A stretch of 39,648 nucleotides of DNA, taken from IMG/VR virus record IMGVR_UViG_3300037502_002001, positions 1 to 39,648 of that record. The stretch is one strand, 5' to 3'. This DNA comes from a virus. This document shows, one piece after another, positions 1 to 10,300 of this stretch. Each line of letters opens with the position of its first letter. The stretch's first letter is position 1. The notes below the pieces were generated by a model. The model was not told the origin of the DNA. It saw only the letters and a list, made by a program, of their open reading frames with translations, and did not search any database. Made by a program: the position numbers and the translations under genes.

Positions 1-705
1 TGTTATTGTCTGTGTACTTGTCACTAAATTGATTCCCAAACTATCACTTTCTCTGATATAATTTTGATATGAGTTTGGCGGTGTAGGTGCAGCAATTTCT
101 TTTATCCAAAATGAACTACTCCAAGTTTGCCCGTTGGATGCTACAATTTGTGTAGTTGTTTCAAAACGCATCTGCAAAGTTGTACTTGTTGCAGTCCCAA
201 TCAATTGAACATCAATATAAGGCAATCCATTTTCAGTTCCAACGCCAACAACAGTTCCTGTTAATCCACCACCTGCTATTGCCCAGTTAGTCGGCAAAGT
301 ACTTGGTGAAGTACTTGCACCTTGCATAGTGCTATTTCTAATACTATTCGTTCTCTGCGGTTCTAACAACAATGCAGGGCAACTGCCGTACATATAGGAT
401 AATCTTGCTACGTTGGCGGCAACACTACCGATTAAACCATCGGATTGAGTCCTATTGGCTACGCTATTCCTTGACCAAGTTAAATCGCCGTTGCCATTGG
501 CGGGTAATTCAGCATAGACAACACCTGCTTTGTAACCGCTTGGGATAATAAGTAATGATGCGGATTGTAATAATGATGATGCAGCGGCAACACAATCAAG
601 TGCCTCAATCGTTCCACCATCGGCAATCACACGGGATGAATACGATGTGGCGAATGACCCCGCAAATCTACGCCTTGCTATACCTATGCCAATTCCTACA
701 AACAT
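1..705 (-). CDS. Tail fibre / receptor-binding protein, N-terminal part (runs off the window)
   Basis: The frame is open from an ATG at 705 to the window edge, giving 235 residues without a stop; the C-terminus lies outside. Residues 112-120 read LLLEPQRTN. This signature, preceded by a segment of the form SANRTQSDGLIG..VAANVARLSY, recurs in phage tail-fibre and virion surface proteins just before a carbohydrate-binding-like beta domain. The downstream residues (WAIAGGGLTGTVV, then SSSFWIKEI) fit the start of such a jelly-roll domain. It lies at the distal end of the left virion operon, 1 nt after the stop of the 93-aa gene, and is probably translationally coupled to it. A host-surface-binding role is inferred from motif and position. 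Confidence 0.72.
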   Translation of the reverse strand, partial: MFVGIGIGIARRRFAGSFATSYSSRVIADGGTIEALDCVAAASSLLQSASLLIIPSGYKAGVVYAELPANGNGDLTWSRNSVANRTQSDGLIGSVAANVARLSYMYGSCPALLLEPQRTNSIRNSTMQGASTSPSTLPTNWAIAGGGLTGTVVGVGTENGLPYIDVQLIGTATSTTLQMRFETTTQIVASNGQTWSSSFWIKEIAAPTPPNSYQNYIRESDSLGINLVTSTQTIT

Positions 706-706
706 T

Positions 707-988
707 TTATACTAAGTAAGCAATTATGTTTCCTGATGTCAATGTAATTGAAGAAAAATAAGAATTTTTTGGCGCTGTTATTAGCATGCCTTGTCTAATG
801 GTAACTCCAGAAAGACCCATTGCTGATGTTAAGTTTACTCCATTGTTATCTAAAACTTGAGTAATTACGCAGTCTGCATTAACGACAAAACCCTGAAATG
901 CTCCAGTGTTTGCGCTAGTGTTGCTTATAACTCTGCATCCCGTTAGTCCTCCCTGAAAATCTAACGACCTTGAAAATATTTCTTGCAT
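707..988 (-). CDS. Small virion-associated protein of unknown function (93 aa)
   Basis: A compact 93-aa protein with alternating Ser/Thr/Asn-rich beta-type sequence, no signal peptide and no cysteine cluster apart from two isolated Cys residues. It sits between fibre genes on the same strand, and its stop is 1 nt from the start of the LEPQRTN protein. A TATATTTG box lies about 24 nt upstream of its ATG, so it may begin a separate transcript with the following fibre gene. I do not recognise the family. A small tail or fibre accessory is the natural guess from context only. Confidence 0.6.
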   Translation of the reverse strand: MQEIFSRSLDFQGGLTGCRVISNTSANTGAFQGFVVNADCVITQVLDNNGVNLTSAMGLSGVTIRQGMLITAPKNSYFSSITLTSGNIIAYLV

Positions 989-1011
989 GGTTTTGTTTGT
1001 TGCTTTTATAA

Positions 1012-1019
1012 CAAATATA
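1012..1019 (-). promoter_or_regulatory. Promoter -7 box TATATTTG before the distal fibre genes
   Basis: On the minus strand the sequence reads TTTCGTATATTTGTTATAA. It matches the Bacteroidetes -7 consensus TAnnTTTG and lies about 24 nt before the 93-aa gene. A TTTG is present upstream but only 12 nt away, shorter than the usual 19-21 nt, so the -33 element is doubtful. Confidence 0.45.
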
Positions 1020-1062
1020 CGAAATATTTAACAAATAAAAAATAGGTTCTGAGGCCCCAGCC

Positions 1063-1926
1063 TTAATACAACCTATGCAGATTAAACAGCTCCGAATAGA
1101 TAGAATTTCCAACATCTGCCTCTCCCCACTGAACAACAACATCTAACGTATTAGAAATAGTTGTATCAAACGTACTATTATTTAGTGTTCTAAATCCTAT
1201 ACTTTCTGGTGTATTGCTTGCATCCTTGTTATAAAAGAATCTACCCGAAGTCAAAATAGAAGCAATGCCAGCAGAACCTATCGTTCTGATTACAAAGTTA
1301 ATCTGAAGTTCCCAGTCTTTATTGGTTGTAGCAGGCAGCGTGATAAATCCAGTATCGACCAAAGTTGACGTAGCAGTAGACACCGTTATCTTTATTGTTT
1401 TGTTATTTACACTAGATATTATCCCTGAAAAATATGCAACAAAAGCATCTCCAACAGAAAATCCGTTCGCTGGAACAGTCAACGTTCCGACACCGCCATT
1501 TATCAGTGTGGTAGGAGCCACCGTGTTTGTTATGGGTGTTCCTGGTCCAGTTTGAGAATATAAACCCGTTGGTGCAAGGGCTTTGTTTTCCCACTCGGAA
1601 GTAACTGAATTGTAAGTTAAAACCTCTCCGTTAGCAGGGCTTGTTATTGTTACATCAGATAAATCGTCTAACTCTAGTGTTTGGTTTTCCCATTGAGACG
1701 TTCCTGAATTATAAACTAGCACTTCTCCTCCTGTGGGTGAAGTTACAGTTACGTCATTCAAGTCATCAAGCTCTGAGGCCCCAGGAACAAAATCATCTAA
1801 ATCTACTTTTACTCGTCTAAGTCTAACGGCTTCGTCCCTAAACTGTTGATTACCTGTAGCTGCGTATTTTAAATCCATTAACGCAGCTTGTTGCAGTAAC
1901 TGTTGTTTAGTTAAGTCAAAAGCCAT
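1063..1926 (-). CDS. Tail fibre-like protein with two LDDLxDV...WEN repeats
   Basis: The 287-aa protein has a short charged helical N-terminus (1-45) and two near-identical repeats at about 52-81 and 85-113. Each runs ELDDL(N/S)DVT(V/I)TSP..GEVL.YNS.TS.WEN. This repeat type is common in fibre and spike proteins of phages, often in front of a receptor-binding domain. The remainder (about 120-287) is beta-rich, with Thr/Ser/Asn and no enzyme motif. The start codon overlaps the stop of the upstream 195-aa gene by one base (TAATG), which indicates translational coupling. A fibre or fibre-tip role is inferred. Confidence 0.7.
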   Translation of the reverse strand: MAFDLTKQQLLQQAALMDLKYAATGNQQFRDEAVRLRRVKVDLDDFVPGASELDDLNDVTVTSPTGGEVLVYNSGTSQWENQTLELDDLSDVTITSPANGEVLTYNSVTSEWENKALAPTGLYSQTGPGTPITNTVAPTTLINGGVGTLTVPANGFSVGDAFVAYFSGIISSVNNKTIKITVSTATSTLVDTGFITLPATTNKDWELQINFVIRTIGSAGIASILTSGRFFYNKDASNTPESIGFRTLNNSTFDTTISNTLDVVVQWGEADVGNSIYSELFNLHRLY

Positions 1927-2513
1927 TAAATAATATCTTTAGATTCTATAAGAGTGTAGGTGAATGAGTTACCGTGAATCTTAGCAGCCTTCTTACAGAT
2001 TTTCATGAACTCGTCAAAGTCCTTTACACGTTTGAATACTTGGCATCCGTGCGACCAATGGTCAATCCACGTAGAGTCTTTTCCTGCTTTGTGTATATTT
2101 ATTCCGTAGTTACTACCTGTCGTAATTTTATCTGTGTCGTATTCTAAATCCTTGTCCGCGTCTCTATAAACAGAAATATCTCCTTTTTGTCCTAACGCTT
2201 CGTATTTACCTTGATGAAGTCTAATCATGTGAGAACCAGGATATTGGCCAGGTACTACACGAGCAGTTCCCGTTCCGTTGTTTCCTAACAACATAGGAGC
2301 TTTTCCTGGGTCAGTTGTAGCATTCCAAATGAAGAATTTCCAAATTCCATTTTCTTTGTATGATAGTGTAAGCCAATCATCAAAAACGTTGGTTACTTTG
2401 TTTCCTGGAGCAGAGTTGCGAATACCGATTACGTTTACGTTAAACTCTCCGTTTTCAAAATATTTATATCCTTTGGCTTTTACAGCCTTTTCAACTTGTT
2501 CTCTTGTAAACAT
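1926..2513 (-). CDS. Probable L,D-transpeptidase-fold cell-wall-active protein (endolysin candidate)
   Basis: A 195-aa protein with no signal peptide. Residues 137-160 read GINIHKAGKDSTWIDHWSHG followed by CQVF. His141 with the Ser154-His-Gly-Cys157 motif resembles the catalytic H...SxGC arrangement of YkuD-type L,D-transpeptidases. An upstream segment VPGQYPGSHMIRLHQGKYEAL matches a family I recall from Bacteroidetes phages. A role in cutting or modifying peptidoglycan, either lysis or virion entry, would fit its place among tail and fibre genes. Both boundaries overlap neighbouring genes by one base (TAATG at each end). The fold assignment is tentative, as only the H and SxGC motifs support it. 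Confidence 0.55.
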   Translation of the reverse strand: MFTREQVEKAVKAKGYKYFENGEFNVNVIGIRNSAPGNKVTNVFDDWLTLSYKENGIWKFFIWNATTDPGKAPMLLGNNGTGTARVVPGQYPGSHMIRLHQGKYEALGQKGDISVYRDADKDLEYDTDKITTGSNYGINIHKAGKDSTWIDHWSHGCQVFKRVKDFDEFMKICKKAAKIHGNSFTYTLIESKDII

Positions 2514-3313
2514 TACGCTAAGTCTCCTGTCATTATAAAGGTGTTAGTTGCAATACAATAAAGGTCAATTACTCTTCCTCTTTGTGCAGTTGGAGCAAAT
2601 GAACTTCCGCCAGGCACACTTCCCATAAAATAATAAATGGTTGTGCTTGGTCCTGTTACAATATTTACTTGTTGGTTGCTGTTGGTAAAAATCTTAAAAT
2701 ACGCCTGTGGTGTAATTACAGGCGAATCCGACAAAGTAAACGTAACAATACCAGAAGAATGGTTAGTGACAAACCAACCATCAGTCATTGCGTTAGTTAA
2801 GTTTGTGTTTCCTGAGCTCGAAATGGTTGTGATTGTTTTACCTTTGAACATTACGTTGTTACTTAGGCGAGCATCATCTACAGTACCAGTTGTTAATTCA
2901 CTTGCGTTCAATGAGGTAAGATTAGAGCCGTTTAGCGGAGGTAAATGTCCACTTGCGTTTAGTTGAACCAGTTGATTTAGTCCATTAAAGGTATTTCCCA
3001 GTAATGTTACTAATGAGTTGAGTAAGGTATTTGGTACTTTTCCGTTAATGTCTAATTTCAGTAATTTGTTAGCTGCATTAAATGAGTTTCCTTCAACTGT
3101 TACATTTGAACTAAGTCTTGCGTCATTCAGTGTACCAGAGGTCATAGAACTTGCGTCTGTTGTTCCGAAGATTGCTTTTAGGTCTGAGACCTCAGCCTTT
3201 TTTGTTACACCAGCAGCCGTATCTGAGACATCAACTATCGGTACAATATCAGTATCTGCAATAGTACTTATTTGACTAAGTTCGTTTATTCTTTTATCTA
3301 AAAATGTAGGCAT
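2513..3313 (-). CDS. Tail fibre-like protein with GTxxDARLSxNV repeats
   Basis: The 266-aa protein contains internally repeated segments. SGTLNDARLSSNV (about 59-71) recurs as TGTVDDARLSNNV (about 142-154), and NSFNAANKLLKLDINGKVP (76-94) recurs as a diverged NTFNGLNQLVQLNASGHLP (about 107-125). This repeat style is typical of long, thin phage fibre shafts. The N-terminus (FLDKRINELSQISTIADTDIVPIVD) resembles virion-attachment segments seen in such fibres. The C-terminal 100 residues are beta-rich and may be the tip. It lies first in a run of coupled genes with the cell-wall protein and the LDDL fibre. Confidence 0.68.
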   Translation of the reverse strand: MPTFLDKRINELSQISTIADTDIVPIVDVSDTAAGVTKKAEVSDLKAIFGTTDASSMTSGTLNDARLSSNVTVEGNSFNAANKLLKLDINGKVPNTLLNSLVTLLGNTFNGLNQLVQLNASGHLPPLNGSNLTSLNASELTTGTVDDARLSNNVMFKGKTITTISSSGNTNLTNAMTDGWFVTNHSSGIVTFTLSDSPVITPQAYFKIFTNSNQQVNIVTGPSTTIYYFMGSVPGGSSFAPTAQRGRVIDLYCIATNTFIMTGDLA

Positions 3314-3323
3314 CTTGTTTAAA

Positions 3324-3713
3324 TTATAATATGATTAAATATCCATTCTGTTGTAGCAACCACGCTCCGTTTTGAATCAGAATTGCTCCGTTTAATCCAG
3401 CCTTAGCAGAAAGTTCTTTTCCCAAGTCTGTTATCTTAAATGCGTCAATTTCTGCTTGAGAAACACTACAATCTCCGCAGTTTTTACTCCAACGATTAGC
3501 CACAGAAATTACTTTGTCTGTTTCGGTGTCGTCGTAGCAGTCGATGTTCTCTAAACACCAAAGCAAAAACAAACCTTTCTTTTGCTCAGATTCCTGAGTA
3601 CAGCAAGGAATATCATAATCTTTAGCGTTCTGAATTGTTTCTTCATTTGCTACAATTGCTTTTCTTACAGCAAGATACGTTCCTAAATAGCTATATATAG
3701 TAGCAAAGACCAT
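3324..3713 (-). CDS. Small cysteine-containing protein, unknown (129 aa)
   Basis: A 129-aa protein with seven cysteines, including a CC pair (about 37-38) and a CGDC near residue 80. The C-terminus is hydrophobic and beta-like (GAILIQNGAWLLQQNGYLIIL). No signal peptide or catalytic motif is seen. It is 1 nt from the stop of the 185-aa gene and 10 nt from the following fibre gene, so it belongs to the fibre transcript. The CxxC-like arrangement could bind a metal, but nothing proves this. Function unknown; a virion or tail accessory is likely from context. Confidence 0.6.
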   Translation of the reverse strand: MVFATIYSYLGTYLAVRKAIVANEETIQNAKDYDIPCCTQESEQKKGLFLLWCLENIDCYDDTETDKVISVANRWSKNCGDCSVSQAEIDAFKITDLGKELSAKAGLNGAILIQNGAWLLQQNGYLIIL

Positions 3714-3714
3714 A

Positions 3715-4272
3715 TTAACAATTACAGTTTGGAGAATAAGGAGAACAACCAGTCATTAGATTTTCGATGTCCTCATAAAGCTCTTGTGCAAAAACATATT
3801 CTTCACAGTCAAAAGCTTGTACCATTCTGTCATACATTGACTTTATTTCGTAGAACTTATTTGTATCTAAGTTTCCTAAAGCTAGTTTACCTATGTTACA
3901 AACTAACTCGTTTACTCTCAAAGAATATCTAACATCCAAGTAAGAGTTGACACCTACAACAAAAGTAGCTTCGTATTTCCAAACTCCGTCTTTTAGTGTA
4001 ACAGAAGAAGTTATATCATAAGCTCTGTCAGTAGTTGTGAAGAAACTAGTAGTCAATAAGTTAAAGTCATTCACATCGACAGTGCTGCTTCCAGGATAAT
4101 AAATGTCTAACTGAATCGCAGAAACAGGAGAAGGTGTAGTGTGAGCTGGATTGTTCACACCCGTTGCATCCCAACCACCAGGATTGGTAACTCCATTGTA
4201 ATCTCCTGTTGCGTCAACGATTACGATTGAACTTTTATTATTTATGATTGATATTTTTGGTTCGAGTGCCAT
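3715..4272 (-). CDS. Conserved-looking virion-associated protein, unknown (185 aa)
   Basis: A 185-aa protein with a beta-rich first half (AIQLDIYYPGSSTVDVNDFNLL, then SVTLKDGVWKYEATFVVG) resembling a small beta-sandwich. The helical second half contains NELVCNIGKL and ends in a Cys-rich tail (TGCSPYSPNCNC). It is the first gene after the giant polyvalent gene and has a TATATTTG box about 14 nt upstream of its ATG, so it probably begins the fibre transcript. No enzymatic motif. I infer a tail or fibre-attachment structural role from position. Confidence 0.6.
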   Translation of the reverse strand: MALEPKISIINNKSSIVIVDATGDYNGVTNPGGWDATGVNNPAHTTPSPVSAIQLDIYYPGSSTVDVNDFNLLTTSFFTTTDRAYDITSSVTLKDGVWKYEATFVVGVNSYLDVRYSLRVNELVCNIGKLALGNLDTNKFYEIKSMYDRMVQAFDCEEYVFAQELYEDIENLMTGCSPYSPNCNC

Positions 4273-4285
4273 AATAGTTCTTATA

Positions 4286-4293
4286 CAAATATA
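4286..4293 (-). promoter_or_regulatory. Promoter -7 box TATATTTG before the fibre operon
   Basis: On the minus strand the context is TTTCGTATATTTGTATAAG, ending 13 nt before the ATG at 4272. It matches TAnnTTTG; no clear -33 TTTG is present. The same core with flanking TTTCG is found at 1012 and 21,924. Confidence 0.45.
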
Positions 4294-4314
4294 CGAAATT
4301 TTATCTTAATAAGT

Positions 4315-7300
4315 TTACTTTTTGATACCCTTCTTTTTGTTAATAGACTCTAACCATTTTTTGTTAAAGTCTGTTAACTCGCCAGAAACACCTTCTTCAC
4401 CCTGATTTGGTTTTGTCATTTCTAGAATTTCTTTACCTTTATCAAAATCAAATTTGATTTCTTCTAGGTTTTCTAAAGAAGGAGCCTGTAAATTAATATT
4501 ACCGAGATACTGCTTGTAGTTTTCTAGTTCTGGGTCACTGTACAATTCAGAAATAGCCTCTCCATAAATACTATTCTTTTCTCTTTCGACTAACGCTTGA
4601 AACTCTTCTGGTCTTTCTATGGCTAATTTTCTTCTTTGTTCGTTTATGATTGCTCTTTTTTCATTAAACAATACCGCATCTCCAGCACTGTATAACTTAG
4701 AAAGAGTTTTTCCTAACAAATAATAACCCAATGGAGTATTTAGGTCTGGTCCAGTTTGTCTATTCAATTCTGAATCAGGACTAATAAACTCTTTTATATC
4801 TGTTCCCTGAATAAAACCGTTTACAATTCTTCTTCTAGCTTCTCCTAAAGCAATTGCATAAGCCTGATACTCTTGCTGACTCATTGAGTATTTAGGACCA
4901 GCAATAGGAGTAATTTCAGGAGAAGGATTTGACGGCATTGCAGTAACGTCTCCTCCTTTTTTAACGGCTGCCATAACAAGCATTTCCCAAGTAATGTCGC
5001 CTTTTCCTCCCAACGCTTTGGTGAATTTAGTAATATCAAACGTATTGTAAATAAAAGCATTTCTATCTTCTGGAGTTTGTAAAATTCTTTTTCCAAATGG
5101 GTCTACTTTTGCAGGAAGAGAGTTTGGGTCATCAAACGGCCATCTTTCTTTTAGTTTGTTGATAAAATCGTATTTAATTTTTTCCCCCCATTCATACGGA
5201 CTGTCAAACTCAGGAACATAAGTTCTGTTCATTCTATCAATTATAGAGAACGAGTTTGGTAAAATGGCCGCACTCAATGTAGTAAGTAAACCTGTTCCTG
5301 CTCTTTCTACACCACCTCTATCAGCTTGACGAGGGTCAAATGCTTGCATCATTTGGTTTAAACCTCTCAAAAACGACTGTTCTATAACATACTGTAGTGT
5401 TTCTTTTAAATTAGGCAAAGGAATATTGTCTAACTGATTCCAAAGTGAAGCAGTTGCTGTTTCTTTTCTTTTTTCTTTCTCTGCATTTCTTGCCTCTTTT
5501 GCTGAAATGAACATCATACCTCCGATAACGCCTAAGAAACGATAATCTATAATAGCGTCACCAGGTCTCCAAAAACCATCATTTTCTCCTTTTCTTGCGC
5601 GTTCTAATAAAGAAAGGTTAATTGAATAAGGTCTTTCAAAACGATAAATAAAATCTTTGCGCTTTTCATCCTCATCTTGAGCACTTGCACTAATAGCACC
5701 TGAGTCAACAAACGTTTTAATTAACATTGACAAACCCAATCCAACAGCAGCTCTAGCAGCAGCTTCTTCAGCTCTTCTGCGATTTGTTAACATCTCGGCT
5801 TCTGCCTTTAGTTTATTTTGTGGATTTTTTGCAGAATCCATTTTTTTCTTTGAGTCAAGTGCTTGTTTTGTATAAATCGACGACATTATACCTCCGTATT
5901 CTGGCATCATAAATTGAGCATATTCTGATATGATGTTTGTTGGAACATTAACGTACGGAATTACACCAGAGCCCACTAACTTTCCTGCTTTTACAAATAC
6001 ATTATCAGTAGATTTAATATTTAAAGCACCTCCGATAAACTTAGATACTGGAGTTCTGTTTGCATATACAAATCTGAGAGCCTCATTCTTTGCAACATCG
6101 TTGGTAAAATCTGAGTTAAGTTTGATAAAGTTATCAACATCACTCTTATCTAATCTACCAGCAGCAACTTCAATCATAGCCTGTTCATATAATGCTCCGA
6201 AATATGCTGTATTTTTAAACAGTGCATCGGCTGAACCCAAGAATCTAAACATCAACTCCGCTGGTAATCCAACTATTCCTTCCCAAGCTTTTATAGCTTT
6301 TTCTTTATTTGGGATTTTTCCAGCCTGATTTAAAGAATATCCGTATTTTGTTGCTATTTCTTCAGAAGATTCTCCTCTTGCTGCATCAATCAAAGAACCC
6401 AAAAGCTGAGATAACGACCTGAATCCGTTGAATCCGTTTTGTGTTTCTAAAGTTTGGATAGTTTCTGGAATGTTTCCTTTTCTTATGATACGCGCTGCGT
6501 TTCTTCCACCCTGCATAAATCCATACTTCAAGGCAGCACCATAATACCCAAGTCCTCTATAAGTAGAAGTTGTGCCTGGAAAAAATTTAGATATGATTGA
6601 AGAAATTATGTTTACAGGAACATTCAAAATAGACTTTACTGTGTTAGCAGCAATGTTTACCATACCTGAATTAGGTGTAAGTAAATTACCTTGAATAAGA
6701 GTTTTGGCAGTTTTAGAATAACTTGCTTTGTCCACATAAGGAGCCGATAATTTAGCATAGGTTTCTGCTAATCCTTCTAACTCTCTTTCTAGTTTTTTAA
6801 ACAATTCCATGTTTGTATATCTAGAATCAATTGGACTTATAGCAGATGCGTTTTCTCCAGCTAATTGTCTAGCCTTTTCGTATTCTTCTTTCTTCTTGTC
6901 AAACTGTGTAGAAATAGTTTTTAGACGCTCTTTGATTGCCTGTGGAATTGTTCTCTTTTTGTCTTGTTCAAACTTTCTTATTAGAGATTCTGTTCTGAGG
7001 CTCATCGACCTTTTTCTAAGCTCTGTAAACCTTTGCAAAGCTCTACCTAAGTTAGTTCCAATAGCTACTAGTCTTTCGTAATCAGAAGTAATATCTTCTC
7101 CTTTTTGTTGTTTAGTAATTATATCTTGAATCAACTTATAAACAGCCACGTCCATCATACTGTTTTCTGCGATAGAATCTAAGACAGCCTCTTGTTCTTC
7201 TGCACTCATAGAGTTAACTTCTTTCAAAAGCTCGTCAGCGGTTCTTTTTACATAGTTTCCAGAAGCTTCGTCAGCCATCATAACCGATTCTGCTCTAAAT

Positions 7301-10300
7301 GGACTGTCTGGGTCTAGATTGCTTTCTACGGTTCTACGAGTAGCCGTATCAAAGAAAGGTTCTAAGTCCTCTAGTTTGAATCCAGCTTCTAATAAACCTT
7401 GATATATTTGGTCGTCGGATAACCCTTGAGACCTTCTTTCTCCAATAAAAGTTGATAACTCATTTGTAAAAGTCTGAGGCGCCGCCATTGCAGGTTCTAC
7501 CTTTTGTTCTACACGGGGCTCTCCTAGCATAGCCGCATAAATATCTTTTACTTGTGGAGTAAGTTTTACGTCTATCTCAGATGAAGTCAATGAGTTATAG
7601 ATTTCTAGTAACCATTCTCTGAACTTGTTGAACATTGCAATAAGTCCTTCGCTCGGAGCTTCTCCATCATATAAGAATCTTTCAAACCCTCTAGCAAAAT
7701 ATTCAGAAGTATTTACAGACCACTCCGTTTCTCCTGTAGCTTCTAAAATTTGAGCCTTTTCTTCAGGGGTTAGATATTTTTCGTAAACGTGAACGATTTC
7801 GTGAATAGGCGTAGAAACATCTGGATTAGTCAAAGCATAAATAATACTTTTAGTATCTGAAATCACAGCTGCTCCTTTTGCTCCTTGAAATAAAATACTG
7901 CTCTGTTCTTGCATTGTTTTTTGACCTTCTAAAACAGAATTTCTTTCTTTGATGTAACTGTTGTAATCAGAATCAAATTTTTTTCTTGAAATAGGTTCTC
8001 TAGTAAATGGAACTCTGAATATAGGAGCTTCTCCGTTAAGTAACTGATTGTCTGTAAGTGATATAAGACTCGGCTTAATCAAATCAACAGAATCATTTAA
8101 TATACTATAATATTCTTTTGCTAAGTCTTGTTTAATTGTTATTATTGAATCTACTAATTCTTTTGTACTTTTTAATATTGGTTTTTTAGAAATTGCATAA
8201 ACAGAAAAAGGTAAATTTGCTAATTTATTAAAAGTATCATCAACAAAAATTCCATTTAAGTGAGAAATCTCCAACTCACTTAATCCCACCTTGTTCATTT
8301 CTTCAATTGCTTTTTTTCCATCAGACAAAAACTGTGTATATCGACTAAATAAATTATTTATTCTATTACTTATTTCTGAATACGAATCACTTTTTGGTAA
8401 AGAATTTAAAAATCTTTGTAATAAAGACATTCTCAACCTAACATCAGATAGGTTTTCGACTCCTCTTGCTTCTCTTTCTCCATATAAAGATTCATAAATA
8501 GAATTTTCATTTATAGCGTCTAGAATAGTAAGTATGTGTTGATAATCTGGATTTATTTCAGCTACGTTATCTAATACTTTAGAAAGTTCTGACTCAGACA
8601 AAGTAGTGTATGGAGATAGTTGTTGAACGGCTTCTTCTTTTGTTAATTCTTTAGAAATTAAACTATTAAAAACTTTACTTACTTCTGACGCTTGTTTTAC
8701 AGTAGAAGTAAATAATCCATCTTTTCCTCCAGTTATAAAACTTTTAGCAGCCAAAACTACCATAGGATTTAAGTCTACTGGTACTTTTCCTGTTTCTTTG
8801 AAGGAAACCACTAACTCATCAACATAAGAATTAATATCCTCAAACTTAGAATCTACAAATTCCTCTGGTTGTCCTCCGCCTTGCCATCCTTCAATTTTTT
8901 GGATAGCGTGTTGTACTTCGTGAGAAAGTATTCTTTCTAAAGCAAAAAGCGAATATGCGTTTGCTAAATTTACAGAAATATCTTTTGAAATTGGGTCAAA
9001 ATCACCAATAGATTTAGAATCTGCGTCTGAATAAAAAATAACACTTATGTCTTTTAAATCAGGATAAATTGAAAACAATTCTCCTTGAGAAAAAACTTGT
9101 TGCAAAGGAATTAACTTGCTGTCAAAATCTGTTACTTCAGACAGCTTTTTCATAATATTTTCGTTTAGTGTATTTCTTGGCTGAATATAATTATATTTAA
9201 AACTACCATCAGCGGCTCTGAACCAACCAGTAGATTCTAAAATTTCTTGTTCTGTTTTTCCTTCTTTCTCTAATCGTTTGGCTAAATCTAAATTTTGTTG
9301 AATTTCTATATTGGTTTGAGCACCTATTTCTCCAATTCGTTGAAAATATACTTTAGCGTTTGGGTTAGTTTGATATAACTTATTGAACTCTTCTTCTTTC
9401 ATTTTCTCAAACTCAAGCATTTCGTTCAAGAATTGTTCAGCAGTAACGCCTGCTCTAGTAGCCGCAGACTCAATAATTCTGTTCATTACTTGAGCGACTG
9501 CACGTCTTTTTGAAAACACATTAAGACCGTTTAATAATCCGCTATCTCTGAAAGACTGAAACAAATTCATACCAAACTTGGTACTGAGTGCATTTGTTAA
9601 AGTTTTTATGTTTTGTTTTCTGCGTTTTTCGTTTTCTTTTCTATTTTTTACAGCTTCTCCAAACTTTCTAATATCAATATCTCTTGCTTCTGCATTTGCT
9701 CTTGCCTCCATATCAGCTTCGGACATGCCCGTTGTGTCTACGTCAGCTGTATCTAAGAGTTGTTGTGCGGTTACATCACCGTTTAAGTAACGAACTGATT
9801 CTATGTTTTTTGCATTAACAGGAATACCAGCTGCACTCAGAACTCTACCAATATCATCTCTTTTATCTCTTTCTGCTTTTTGTTCTTTCTTGGTCATTTC
9901 AAATTCCTCTTCTCTTGATTTAATCAAGGTGTCTGGCATTTGATTTCGATAAAAAGATTGATTACTTGTATATGAGGCCGCCCCTGTGTAATTTTTTGCT
10001 ACAAACTTGTTAAAGTTTTCTCTAAACTTTAGAAAATCTTTTACTTTTGTTGAATCTTTAAGTACACTTTCAATGATTGCTTTATCATTCAAAAGCAAAT
10101 CACTCAATAAAGTCTTAGCGTGATTTAAGGCATCTGCTGTATTTCCAAATCTTTCTTGGAAAAACTCTGAATCGACAATGCTATCTAAAACGCTATTTAA
10201 GCTCACTGAGCGACTCGTTTCTGTCGAACCTTCCTCTGCTACTCTGATAACTCTTCCAGTCTTTGAGAAGGCCTCTAATAAAGGCGCAACGAAGTCTGAA

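Noticed and set aside
1021-1062. Terminator after the 287-aa fibre gene
   Set aside because: Only a 4-bp AGGC/GCCT hairpin with a T-run 9 nt away on the minus strand; too weak to call.
707-3313. Diversity-generating retroelement acting on the fibre genes
   Set aside because: No reverse transcriptase and no near-identical template/variable repeat pair was seen in the window; repeats in fibres are shaft repeats.
5930-6328. Plus-strand open frames inside the giant gene
   Set aside because: They are antisense shadows of a long, well-supported coding frame, with no promoter or family features.
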